This document shows positions 22,282 to 32,887 of a DNA stretch of 64,000 nucleotides, piece after piece. Source of the stretch: Zhengitettix transpicula (taxonomy: Eukaryota > Arthropoda > Insecta > Orthoptera > Tetrigidae); assembly GCA_037074705.1 (NCBI GenBank), contig CM073594.1, forward strand, positions 78,245,009 through 78,309,008. The letters run 5' to 3'. The notes beneath the pieces were generated by a model that was given only the letters and a program-made list of their open reading frames with translations, made no database searches and was not told the origin of the DNA. Position numbers and translations under genes: made by a program. Every line of letters starts with the position of its first letter. Position 1 is the first letter of the stretch.

Positions 22282-23691
22282 TGTAATGCCTGGTAAGTGA
22301 GGCATTGTTTCGGATGGATAATCTGGACTGTGGGAGGGGCAAGTTTTGTAATGTGTTTATTTAGGACTGGTTTTGAGAATTCGGAACAGACATTGTTTCT
22401 GATTAATGGTTTGGACTATTGAAAGGGCAAGTTTTGTAATGTGTTTATTTAGGACTGGTCTTGAGAATTCGGAACCGTGCACGTGCGTGTGGCCTAAATC
22501 TGGGGCACAATGTAATACTTGTTAAGGGAGGCATTGTTTCTGATTAATGGTTTGGACTGTTGAAAGGGCAAGTTTTGTAACGTGTTTATTTAGGACTGAG
22601 TAGGACTGAGTACTTCTTCGTTTTGAAAAGCTGAGTGTGTGAGGGTGCAAAAAGATAAATAGTCCTGTCTCGACTGTCGGCTTTCGGAAATGACAGAGTA
22701 GTTAGCCATTTGCTGACTAAGGAACTGCAGATGCATAATATAAATCTCGGGCTAATGGAAGAAACTGTCAAAGGGCATTTGCGACGAAGTTTTGGAACAA
22801 TGGAAAAAGGAAAAGACTGGGGGTATATAAGCGGGAGATAAGCTTTTGAGAGAAGTTACTTAGTGAAGTTAGTCGTGAGGCGATCACCAAAGCTGGTGGA
22901 CGTGATGGAGTTATTCTGCGACCACCGAAGATAGTGGATGTGTTCAAGAGACGGTCCGTGAGAGAGTTATTCGGCGATCACCGAAGCTGGAGAATATGAC
23001 TAAGAGAGACATCGGTTAAGGGAGGAGAATGTGTTATAAGTTGCAGTCTGTGAGAGAAATAGCCAAATATTCATCGATAAACAATTAGTATGCTGAAGTC
23101 TAATCTATTCTATCCTCAAATTAGACCACTGTTTTCGATTGTAGGAGACCAGGACAATGCATCCAGCGCCTAGTAATCTTCAGAACGAGCAAGTGATATG
23201 TCCTTCACGAACGGAGAACCAACTTTTGTCAAACCAACAGTGTGTGTTAGAATCAGTGTTTAAAACGGCCAGTATGTAAAGTGTGTGTGTACGAACGAGC
23301 CAAATTTTCCTGAGTAATCGTAAGTTGAAATTTCATGGTATTCATAGATGTAAACCGAATTAAAAGATGAAGTCAGATATCGTTCTTTTCTTTTGTGTTA
23401 ATAAAATAAACTTTTTAAATTTAAAATCAATCTTGTAGAATAAGTTCGTCGATAATCAATTTCGTCTATGTCTAGACGAATAAATATTTCCTTTTAAATT
23501 AAATGTAAATTTTTGTTTCTTTGATTATGTTTAAATGTTCTGCCGTTATCAAACCCAGTAAAGACCTTTGAGAGATTGAGATATGTTTTTTTTATTAAAT
23601 TGTATCATTGTTTCAAGTTTTGTTTAATAAATTTTGTTTGTTGTAAAGTCTATAATTTTTCATTTAAAAAAACCATTATTTGATTATTACA
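22282..23691 (+). mobile_element. Solo LTR, family B, long variant (B3)
   Basis: TGTAATGCC...ATTACA, 1410 bp, flanked by ATAT on both sides (22278-22281; 23692-23695). It is longer than average. One reason is a ~60 bp block around 'gggcaagttttgtaatgtgt' that occurs three times near 22330, 22425 and 22568. It also has a TATA-like 'gggtatataagcggga' near 22822, a plausible LTR promoter position. It shares the family's 3' 'tcaaacccagtaaagacc' block. Confidence 0.82.
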
Positions 23692-23703
23692 ATATATATA
23701 ATT

Positions 23704-24729
23704 TAGTAATTGGTAATTAAGGCATTGTTCTAATTGAAAAGTTGAATTGTAGAGGACTCATTATTGGTGGATATAGCGGACGCCGCAACAAACCGGCAAG
23801 GCAAAGAAAGCATTGTTGATCGGTCGAGAAGGTTTTACGTGCTCAAAATTTACGAGACGAACGAACAGTCGGGCAGCAGACAGCAAATAGAACAGACGAA
23901 AAGAAAGAACAGTCAGGCAATGAACGGCGAGGTGTAAAGACCACAAAATTCTAATACACGAAAAGTTGAACAATTTAGTCAGTCAGCAGTGAGAATAAAA
24001 AAGGTCTAATTTAAAGAACGAGAGAATGTGTTCCAGTAATATGTACGCGGTTATATCAAATTGCAGAAACTAAATCAATCTTCAGTCTACAGACAAAACC
24101 AGTGAGTGGCATTTTCAACATGACTCACGAGATCTACGAACCCAGTTTGCAGTAAATTATCGAGAATCGACAAATTTATTCTAAACCAACTAACAAACTA
24201 CGCTAATTAGAGTCTGTGAATATTTAGAGTCTGTGAGTACTTAGAATCAGTGACATCCCCAAAATTGTGCACGAAAAGTTAAAATGAGACCTGGGCTGCC
24301 GTAAGTAGAAAGAAAACTTTAACATCATTGTAAACCACGTTTAAAAGATAAACGTCAGATCGTTCTTTAATTATCGATAAAATGATTATTCAGATCATTC
24401 TTTATTTCTTGATAAAAATTGAAATTGTTAAAATTCAATCTTTAGTATTACTTCTTCAGAAACAAATTTCGTCTAAGTTCAGACGCATTGATTCCCATAT
24501 AAAGTAAATGTAATTTTTGTGATTTTGATTATATAAATTCTGCCATTTATCAAACCCAGTTCAAGACCCTGAGATCCCAAATATTTTTGTAATTTGAATA
24601 CTTGTTTTAAAATTGTTGATAAACCTTGTTTAATAGTTTTCACGTAATAGTTCATTTCATTTAAAAACGCCACATTCATATCTTGAATTATTGTAAAAGA
24701 TTATAAAACATAATTTATAAAATATTACA
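23704..24729 (+). mobile_element. Solo LTR, family B, diverged (B4)
   Basis: Begins 'tagtaattggtaattaaggc' (TG end lost) only 12 bp after B3 and ends in ATTACA before a TA/TG microsatellite. It contains 'tcaaacccagttcaagaccc' near 24549. No exact 4 bp target duplication is visible, so this copy is older or partly rearranged with B3. The antisense ORFs near 23761-24842 are incidental. Confidence 0.7.
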
Positions 24730-25180
24730 ATATATATATATCTGTGTGTGTGTGTGTGTGTTTTGTATATTTTAATCGTAAACACATCTAACGGAATAGA
24801 GATTCTTTTGGGCGATGTAGAAATCAATGAACCACTCCACACGTAATTCTTTACTAACGAATAGTTGAAATGAGTGAAAAATGCTGAATTTTTCTGTCGT
24901 TATGTAGACCCTGATCAAAGTTATTTAAGTGTCTCATTAAGTGGATTTCTCACTAACTCCACAATTTATTAAGAGTACATCTAATCATTTTTTTCCCGTT
25001 TGTAAGATCTGGAAGTGAAATATAATGCAAAAGTAGTGCTAAATGACTGGTACCCGGGTTTAATATCAAGTATATTTAATTAAGGTTCGGTGCAATTGCA
25101 TAAGTAGACCGTAAGCGATTGAAAAATACCGGAAACGCGTAATATAAACAGGGAAACGTAGGTCAGAGATTCCCAGAGAG
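24730..25180. other. TA/TG microsatellite and unassigned DNA
   Basis: A (TA)n(TG)n run at about 24730-24760, then AT-rich DNA with nothing recognised. Confidence 0.5.
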
Positions 25181-25395
25181 AACGTCCGTTACGTCACGGG
25201 GACTCCGTAATAAGGATGACGGCGTGTGCATTCGTCGAAGGTGACGTAACGCGTGAGCTCACCGCATTGACGTCATTTCCCGGAGCGGGGGAGCGCCTGT
25301 GCGTCACGGTCACGTCGTCACCGCAGTGACGTGCGAGTGACGTCAATGACGACCTCGACTGCGCACGGCCCTATAAGGCAAGACACTTTCATATC
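25181..25395. promoter_or_regulatory. CpG/CRE-rich island with TATA-like box
   Basis: A sharp GC-rich island in AT-rich DNA. It contains two full palindromic CRE sites TGACGTCA (25268-25275 and 25338-25345) and several half or variant sites ('ggtgacgtaacg', 'cagtgacgtgcg', 'caatgacg', 'ttacgtcac'). About 25 bp after the last site stands 'ccctataaggcaagac', TATA-like. In animals this layout suits a CREB/ATF-bound promoter or enhancer. No transcribed exon is recognised on either side, so function is inferred. Confidence 0.45.
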
Positions 25396-26629
25396 CGGAA
25401 AATGGCCGGTCACACCAGGCAACAAAAATATACATTCAGCTCAATACGGCTAAAAAAAAATGTTTGAAAACTCGATCATTACAACCAGACATACCTCAAA
25501 TGATTTTTTGAGCCTCATATTTTTAACGGCAAAAATATTTTCCTCTCAAATCTATAAATGAATGGCTTGAAAAAAAAACACAGATTCACGTATTTTCCTC
25601 TCAATTCTATATCAGCCAATAAACGAGTCTCTTTAGAAAACTGACAATAAATTTTCGTGAATTTGGTATTATTTTCCTTTACGTGGTAAGTGATCAATAT
25701 CATCGTTTAACACAGATTTTTTATTTACGTAGCAAACTTTCATGCTTTGCAGAAACTTCTTTATCAATCCAAATACTTTCGTCGGTTTCTTTTGAAAAGA
25801 AATGAGTATTTTACGTACCCAGTTCAAGTGAATTTTCGCTGTTGTGAGAAGAATCATAAATACAGTTACGCAATGTTACGTAACGATTAGAATGACGTTG
25901 TCATTCTTACACGACTCTGTGAAATGAAATAAAATTCAGTGACCGTTCTGGAGGGAAAAGAGAATGTTAACACGATGATAATTGTTTATTGATAAACATC
26001 TGTTGAATTTTAACAAACAGATTTGTATTGCGAACCGTAAGAGGTAATTAATTGCGTTAGAGCAACTCCAATTACGATAGTATACGCTACATTCATGTGA
26101 CTATAATAACACAATAAGTAAATATAATGGTAAAACAGTCGTTATTCAAAATTCTTTTATATCATATTACATATTTTTATAACCTACCCACTAAAACATT
26201 TAGAAGTGTATACAATCAATTTATAAGAATTTATTAACGAATCATTAAATCTTCTTTTTTTTTCATTCTATTCCTGATGAGATCCAAAATTATAGACGAA
26301 ACGTTGCTCTAATTGTATTCTTTACATTGTAAAACTTGGTCTTTTCGGATGCCTAATGTTTTCCAGCTTCGAGATTGAGAACTGTAAAATGCGTATAATT
26401 ATTCATTGGTGCTATAAAGGGCACTGCTATTTTAAACCTGTTCACCCGTTCTCACTCGGAACGGCTCTGTGAAATTAAACAATGAATATTTATCTCATTG
26501 CGAATAAGTGGAAAATGAGTGTTGCTAATTAAATGTAAAGTTTGAAAAAAAAATGAGGGCATAAGTAAAAATGTACTAGTTACTTAATTGAATCTTGGCT
26601 GCGGTAAATTATTAAAATGAAAAATATAC
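25396..26629. other. Unassigned AT-rich DNA with one hammerhead-like core
   Basis: No coding region recognised; the antisense ORFs at 25515-25857 have no motif. A hammerhead-like core at 26274-26305 is listed separately. Confidence 0.4.
26274..26305 (+). ncRNA. Hammerhead-ribozyme-like core
   Basis: Reads CTGATGA, a 17 nt would-be stem II segment, then GAAACGTT: the exact conserved CUGAUGA and GAAA boxes of the hammerhead with the minimal ACGU stem III and U at the cleavage position. Stem II pairs poorly and stem I is not convincing, so this is probably a decayed relic of a Penelope-type terminal repeat. Confidence 0.45.
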
Positions 26630-26900
26630 GTCAGTTTTGAAAATTAATAATAACATACAGTAGACAAACACAGACAAACGAAGTGGTGATATAAATACAA
26701 CACAACGTTTCTGGAAACCTTGTTTCTTTCTTCAGGTGCTAATAAAAGCTAAAAACACGTATTGTATGTTTTGAGTTTCTCGACTACGCCGTTTTGTCGC
26801 TCTAGGCTCTTGTGAAGAAAGGTTTCCAGAAACGTGTGGTATTAATATCATTTCTTTTGTCTGTATTTGGCTATTTAACTTATTATTAAGTAAATTTTCC
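26630..26900. repeat. Palindromic hammerhead-motif relic F2
   Basis: Inverted arms. The left arm has, on the minus strand, CTGAAGA...CCAGAAACGTTG (26704-26735). The right arm has, on the plus strand, 'gtgaagaaaggtttccagaa' then 'acgtgtgg' (26811-26840). 'gacaaacacagac' (left) and 'tgtctgtatttggcta' (right) also pair. Same family as 9900-10165. Confidence 0.65.
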
Positions 26901-27053
26901 ATGAACTAAGGAATGCGAGACTGACTCCATTAAAAATTAATCTTAGATTCAATTAAGACATTTTTATTTAAACGTTAACTGTTTCTGAAATTGTGTTTTA
27001 ACGTATTAAGGTGTCTTCATGGACTGATTTTATTAACTAAATAATTTTAGATC
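26901..27053. other. Short spacer with direct repeat
   Basis: Contains 'tcatggactgattttattaa' (about 27017), which recurs in diverged form just beyond the other end of mariner 2 (about 28327). Confidence 0.5.
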
Positions 27054-28313
27054 AAAAAGTAAGGTGAAATTGTCATTTAAAACACCCGGGTATTAGGAAG
27101 GCAGGTAAATTTTTTTTCCTAGGTTGGTAGGACTGTCTATAATATTTGCCAAGCGTCTGTTTGTTAAAAGGTTTAATTATCTTCAAGTTACACGTGTTTT
27201 TGTAAACAACCAAAAGTGAATTGTTCGAATTTTGCAATGGGTGATTTTGTTGAACAAAGAAATTGCATCAAATTTTGTTTGAGGAACGAATATTCTTGTG
27301 CGGACACGTTAAAAATGTTGCGGAAGTCCTTTGGTGATCAAACTATGGCACAAAACAACGATTATAAGTGCCGAGAACGCGTTGAAGACGAACCGCTCTC
27401 TGGACGACCATCAACGAGGGCCACGTCCAAAATATCAAAGATATGGTGCTTAAAAATCGTCGATGGACAATTATAGATCTCGCTGATAGTGTTGGAATAT
27501 CATTTGGCTCAGCCCAAACCATTTTAAAGAATGTTTTCAGTCTCAAACGCGTCAAGTCTCGATTGGTGCCAAAATCTCTCAATTTTTTGGAAAAAAAAAG
27601 CGTAGCGTTGATGTGTGTGAAACTTTGCTGTCTGACCATCAGGACCACTTGAAATGCATCATTACTGGAGACGAGACTTGGATTTACGCATTCGACCCTG
27701 AAACCACCGAGCAATCCAGCGAATATCGTGCAAAAGGTGAAGTAAGACCGAAAAGACCACGGCAAAGTCGATACAAAATCAAGGTCATGTTGACAGTTTT
27801 CTTTGATTATCGTGGTGTGGTGCACTATGAATTCCTTCCGCCGGGCCAAACTCTCAACAAAGAATATTATTTGAGCGTTATGCGTCGTTTTTCGTGAAGC
27901 AATTCGAATGAAACGGCCGGAATTATGGGCGAACAACTGTTGGTTCCTTCATCACGATAATGCACCATGTCATACTGCATTGGCTCTTCGCGCCTTTTTT
28001 GCCAAAAACTAGACTGATATCGTTCCGCAACCACCGTATTCGCCTGATTTGGCTCCGTGCGTCTTCTGGCTATTCAGCAAACTCAAAAGGTCAATGCGGG
28101 GACGTCGTTTTGAGACGATTGAGGAGATAAAAACCGAATCGAGAATGTCTTGAAGGCTATACCGGAAAAAGGCTATTCCGATTGTTTTGAGGACTGGAAA
28201 AAGCGTTGGAAAAAGTGCGTTTTATCGGACGGGGATTACTTTGAAGGGGATGAAATTGATTTGGAAGAATAAATAAAGAATTTATATTTTATAAATAAAT
28301 TCACCTCACTTTT
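27054..28313 (+). mobile_element. Mariner transposon with both ends (mariner 2)
   Basis: The terminal inverted repeats 'aaaagtaaggtgaa' (from 27055) and the inverse of 'ttcacctcactttt' (28300-28313) enclose a ~1.26 kb element, the normal size for mariner. The transposase inside is broken, so it could move only if another copy supplied the enzyme. Confidence 0.78.
27237..28272 (+). pseudogene. Mariner transposase, multiply broken
   Basis: The start is placed at 27237 ('MGDFVEQRNCIKFCLRNEYS'), the usual N-terminus of this subfamily. The paired helix-turn-helix region follows with a small internal deletion after 'NNDYK'. Frameshifts occur near 27415, at the A-run near 27590, near 27890 and near 28140. 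Recognisable blocks in order are 'RPSTRA', 'LADSVGISFGSAQTILKN', 'LKRVKSRLVPKSLNFLEKK', 'CIITGDETWIYAFDPET', 'MLTVFFDYRGVVHYEF', 'HHDNAPCHTALALRAFFAKN', a stop, 'PPYSPDLAPCVFW' and 'YFEGDEIDLEE'. The third catalytic Asp is Val (PCVFW, where the 5 kb copy has CDF), so the enzyme would be dead even without the frameshifts. Closely related to the copy at 4940-5699. Confidence 0.93.
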
Positions 28314-29793
28314 GTTTAAGGTTTCTTAATGGCCTGATTTTATTCACTGAATAATTTCAGATTGTATGATAGTATGAGTGGTTTCAACCTTAAATAAGTG
28401 CTCGGGACATTCACACATTTCTTTACTGAGTAGTCAGTAAAATTAAAAATTCAGAGAGCTGTTGATGTTGAACAACATTCATTTGTCACTATAATGAGGA
28501 CCACACTAGAATTATTCATCTTTTTGGGGTCACTCCCATTACCAAACAGACAAGTCAAAATATTCTTATTTATTTTAAAAGATTCATCCAACATCCAACA
28601 TTGAACTTTCGTCCCAGTGCAGTTGTTAATTCATCCCCTATCCTATAGATTCGACGTGAATTCCTGCGATTCGATGCCTACGTCTGGAGAAATCTCAAGT
28701 AGAGAAGTATAGAAATGGAACAGTAAAACTCGTACCACGCCTTCGAATCAAGGCCTCACCACAGGGCATGGGCCACAAAAGTAATCGCTTCTAAGAAGGA
28801 TACGGCTCTATGGAATATATATACTTAATACTTTCCCACGGTGCCGCACCAAGGACGAGAATTCGCAATAATTCAGTCATATTCACAACTACACAGAGTA
28901 CATACAATGAAGTATTTAAATGCCCGAAATAATAATTGTATCAACCAGGAAACAGTGTTTTCTGGTTGTTTCAGCACGTAATATCCGTCAAGCATTCCAC
29001 CGATATAATCAATATAATACGAATCTCTTATGAATATTCCTAAGAAACGAGTCATGGTCAGAATCCATAATCGTATATTTCTCTCTTCATTGTCCAGGTA
29101 GCGCTGATATTGTTGACCCGATAGTCTGTCAAATTAATTAATAAATAGCCATTTAACGCCAGAAAAAATATTTTTAATTGGAATTATACAAAGTAATTAA
29201 AATAAATTTTTTATTAAACATTTGGCAGATAACTTAATAATATAATTTTTGGTGGACTTAAAAACTGTGATAGTCAGGGTCGTTTTGTGGACGAAATACA
29301 CAATTTAAACGAGAACGACCAGTGAAAACTCAGTAACATTACGGTTTACAGTGGAACAATTTATAACAATATATAAATTAAAGAATTACAAAAGCAAAGT
29401 TTCAAAAGTTCTGTTGAAATTTTAGTGTCATTTTTTATATTGATGGTCGTTTTATATGATCTAATATATAACACTTCACTCATTAACCCTGAAGAAATAG
29501 TTCCTCGCTTCGTCCAAAATTGCTACATTACACGATTTTATGATTCTTTAATTAAATGTGTTTTGACTAAACAGAATAATTTTGACTTTTTATATTTTTT
29601 GTCTGTACATTTAACCTTGTTTTTAATGAACGTTAAAAAAAATTACTTCTTAATTTTGAGTGCAGAATGCTTAATCTAGCATATTGTATTTGAAACAATT
29701 TTGTGTATAAGGTCTCCTCTGCTTTTCAAGGTTAATGAAAGTGTTTATAATCCTGAATTTCAAATTGAAGAATTTCCTTCGCAAAAATAATAT
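28314..29793. other. Unassigned AT-rich DNA
   Basis: ORFs at 28873-29055 (-) and 29425-29679 (+) are AT-driven and have no recognised motif. No RNA gene or known repeat seen. Confidence 0.4.
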
Positions 29794-30770
29794 TGTAATA
29801 CCAATTAAACAGGCTATTAATTGTTTTTAATATAATTTAATTGTTGGCGGTACGGGTGCTTAAATACAACAATTGCAGCGAGTCTTTCTTTGTTAACAAT
29901 GGAGACTGGAGACCGTGCGCTTAGAGAACTCAGTCTACAGCGAGACGCGATACGAAAAAGTCTACGTCGAGAACTGGGACATGGCAGTTCGGTCTACATA
30001 GAGAAATAAAAAAACAGTAAAAGACTGCGGATATAGAATTATGAATAGGGCTGTCTAGGATGTCCAACGGCGAGATATAATAGTTAACATAAAACGCAAG
30101 TATACAGTTTTGACGGAGAGACTCATAAAATCGTAATTTAGAAGCAGAAGTTTTGCTTCACAAACTGAACTGATTTTCGCATAGAGAGACTTTAAGAAGA
30201 TCTACGTCCGGCAACTGGCTGAGGGTGGGCTAATCCAGGTTCCAGGATAGCAGAGATCCAGAGAAACTACAGTGTGTTCAAAATTTAATGAGTAGAATCA
30301 GTGTATAATGGCCTGTTTAGTGTGTGTTGACTTCAAGCTACAAGAGTCCGAACTGGTACCAGTAGCACTGTCGTGAGTACAAAACAATTATTAATGACTG
30401 TAAACGATAATTAAAGGGTATAGTCAGATTTCGTTCGCGTTTTCCTTTTCATTCGTTTTCTTTTACTTTTGTATTTAATATTGTATTCCGTTAACTTCAA
30501 TGAGTTTGGATTGTTAATGTTTTAGATTGTATTTGTTCTTCCTATCAAACCCAGTGGTGACCCTGAGAAAAAGAGAAGTTCAACGTCGTTGATAGTAAAA
30601 ATAAGAAGCTGTATGAATAAAATAAAATTGAAATATTTGTTTGTTAAATTGCTGGAATTCGGCGTGCAAATCAGGGTATATAATGTAAAATTATCAACAA
30701 TAAAATTTTAAATAGATAATAATTTTGTTAATTATTCCTATTAATTAAGACCACCTTTTTAATCATTACA
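29794..30770 (+). mobile_element. Solo LTR, family B (B5)
   Basis: TGTAATACC...ATTACA, 977 bp, with ATAT at 29790-29793 and 30771-30774. It contains the family's 'gtcagatttcgttcg' and 'atcaaacccagtggtgaccc' blocks. Closest in the window to B7 ('ccaattaaacaggc'). Confidence 0.87.
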
Positions 30771-31784
30771 ATATATTCACAATATATTGCATTGTATTTA
30801 ATGAGAGTTCTTGATGAATTTTATAAAATGTAATATCCTACCTAATGATGTTTTACATATAAATCTTGGAGGTTAAGATTAAATTTTTCACCTATAATTT
30901 AAATCATAATACAGGAAATTATTGAATTTGAAATTCATATATCATGACAAATTAATTAATATTTTATTTATATTCGCGTGAACAGCTAAGGCCATTAGCG
31001 ATTTCGTACTCTGTCGCTTTTATATTTGCCCGGGAACGAATTGATGGGAGTTTCTAGGTACGAAAACAGGTGCAGAGTCAGTCACTCTGGCCTCTACGCC
31101 ACAGCAGTCAAAAAATTAATGTTTCACGGCGAAATATGCCCTCATTTGTTTTACATGTTTCTTCAGTTTCCTCTGCAATCTTACGAAGCGTTAGCTTTCG
31201 AGTTAAAAAATGGTGTCAGTCATCCATGTGATTACACAAGCACTATGCTTTTGTAAATTTAAAAAATAATAACACCTTCGCATTTCGTAAATTAAATGCA
31301 GACCGCGCAACATCGAAGGACATAACCTAATAATTTGATTTTTAAGATAAAAAGCCCTAAACTGCAGTATCAATATTAATATTGTTACGAGCTGTGGGTA
31401 TTGACAAATGTAATAAGATGACAATAAATTTCACTCTAATATTACGTACGGTTCACGAACTCACTGAACCTGCTTGACTAACTGATTTGACAGACTGATT
31501 TTTTTATTTTTGAGAAACAGGCTACATGAGACTCATCTACGTTTTGGCTAGCGAATATCTTGTTATATAGTTTTATAATTTCTATATATGCATATTTGAT
31601 TTACTTTTACATTTTATTTTAATTATAAGATTAATATCTATTCGTTAAATGTAATTAAATTTTTATAAACCCCTGATTTTCTCTATAAATTAAAATTTTA
31701 AGTGAATTTTTTTTATTATCCATTAAACTTTATTTTTATTACTTACGAGTATATTGCTATTAATACTGATATTATTCCTTAAGA
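30771..31784. other. Unassigned AT-rich DNA with an A-tail fragment
   Basis: An ORF of 76 codons at 31026-31256 has no known motif. 'gaaacaggctacatgagact' (31514-31533) after a T-rich run is a ~40 bp antisense scrap of the retroposon A 3' end. Confidence 0.4.
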
Positions 31785-31943
31785 ATGTCAGGTAATTTTC
31801 AATTTAGTATTGCGGAACGTAAAGTGGCTGCTAGTTATCGAAAACGTGCTGATCTTTCCAAAAAGAACAATTGCAAGGTAGGTGGTAACTACGGTTTGTT
31901 TCAACAATTCATCGTGTGCAAGCTGACATCATTTTTTTTCTGA
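31785..31943 (+). CDS. Short coding-like ORF or first exon, unidentified
   Basis: Starting at ATG 31785 it reads 'MSGNFQFSIAERKVAASYRK' followed by 'RADLSKKNNCK'. At 31878 an 'AAG|GTAGGT' match to the 5' splice site occurs, so the true coding part may be just the first 31 residues as exon 1. Without splicing the frame closes near 31943. The residue mix (basic, balanced) differs from the AT-driven ORFs around it. No family recognised; could be a host gene exon or a retroelement relic. Confidence 0.3.
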   Translation: MSGNFQFSIAERKVAASYRKRADLSKKNNCKVGGNYGLFQQFIVCKLTSFFF

Positions 31944-32599
31944 ATATGAAACGAGCGGAGAATGGAGTAGTAAACATTTAACAACACTGACTCAGATAAA
32001 AAGACATTACTTTGCAGTAGTGAGTGTAATGAGTCATAACGTGAGGACACAGTGGTATTTCGAAATAAAACTTCATTCATGAACGTAGCTGGTACTCGTC
32101 ACGTGTAGCTTCGAGGGTATATATAAAAAAAATCAGAATAGTGATTCATCGTGTATGTTCTATTAGTTCGATATCGTACCAGTAATATTATTCACTAATA
32201 CAGAAGGTTGATTCTTAAACTTCATCACACAAGTTAATTAAATGTTAATATCTGCCAAAAATTGCGAAATAAAACTATTTCTGAAGCAGAAATAATAATA
32301 ATACATTTGTTGTATTCAGTTGCGTATAATTAATACTAATATGATGGAAATTATGTTAAATAGTTGAAATTTCATGGTTAAATTTTTTATGTCTCTCTTA
32401 ACACTAGTGGTATGTATTTTCGTTCGTTTGTTGTATCAACACAATCTTAGAAATTTGAATTGTATTTTTACTAAATCACTAAGCTACTGCAATTAAATAA
32501 ATATTAAAAATAACAGCTTCATAGTTAGAAAAAAATTATTTTCAAATTTAATATTTACAAAAACACGATGTTTCATCCCTGTTCGATTAAGTTTCAAAG

Positions 32600-32887
32600 A
32601 TGGCGACCGAAGATAAATTTGTGAAGTATGTTAAAAGTTTTTTAGACGTCGAGCCTGGCGACTATTTTAGTGAATGCAACGGCCGCTTGGTGACACCACG
32701 CGATAGCCTGCACGAAAACTTAACGTCAAATCACCATTAAATAGGGTTTTCAATTAATTTTGTTGATGAGACACAATTTTCAATCGATTATCAGTTTATA
32801 ACGAACGATAAATGCGTTAGAAACTTGTTAATATCGATTAAGTCTCCGTTGCCGGAAACAATTGAAGATAAATGTAAGAAAATTTGA
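32600..32887 (+). pseudogene. Coding-like frame with one internal stop, unidentified
   Basis: ATG at 32600 in a good animal context ('caaagATGG'). It reads 'MATEDKFVKYVKSFLDVEPG', 'DYFSECNGRLVTPRDSLHEN', then TAA at 32738-32740. The same frame stays open as 'GFSINFVDETQFSIDYQF' and 'ITNDKCVRNLLISIKSPLPE' to TGA at 32885-32887. 96 codons open except for one stop, with protein-like composition on both sides of it, is unusual in this AT-rich stretch and suggests a recently inactivated or spliced coding segment. No domain recognised. It lies 0.8 kb after the similar short ORF at 31785 and could belong with it. Confidence 0.4.
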
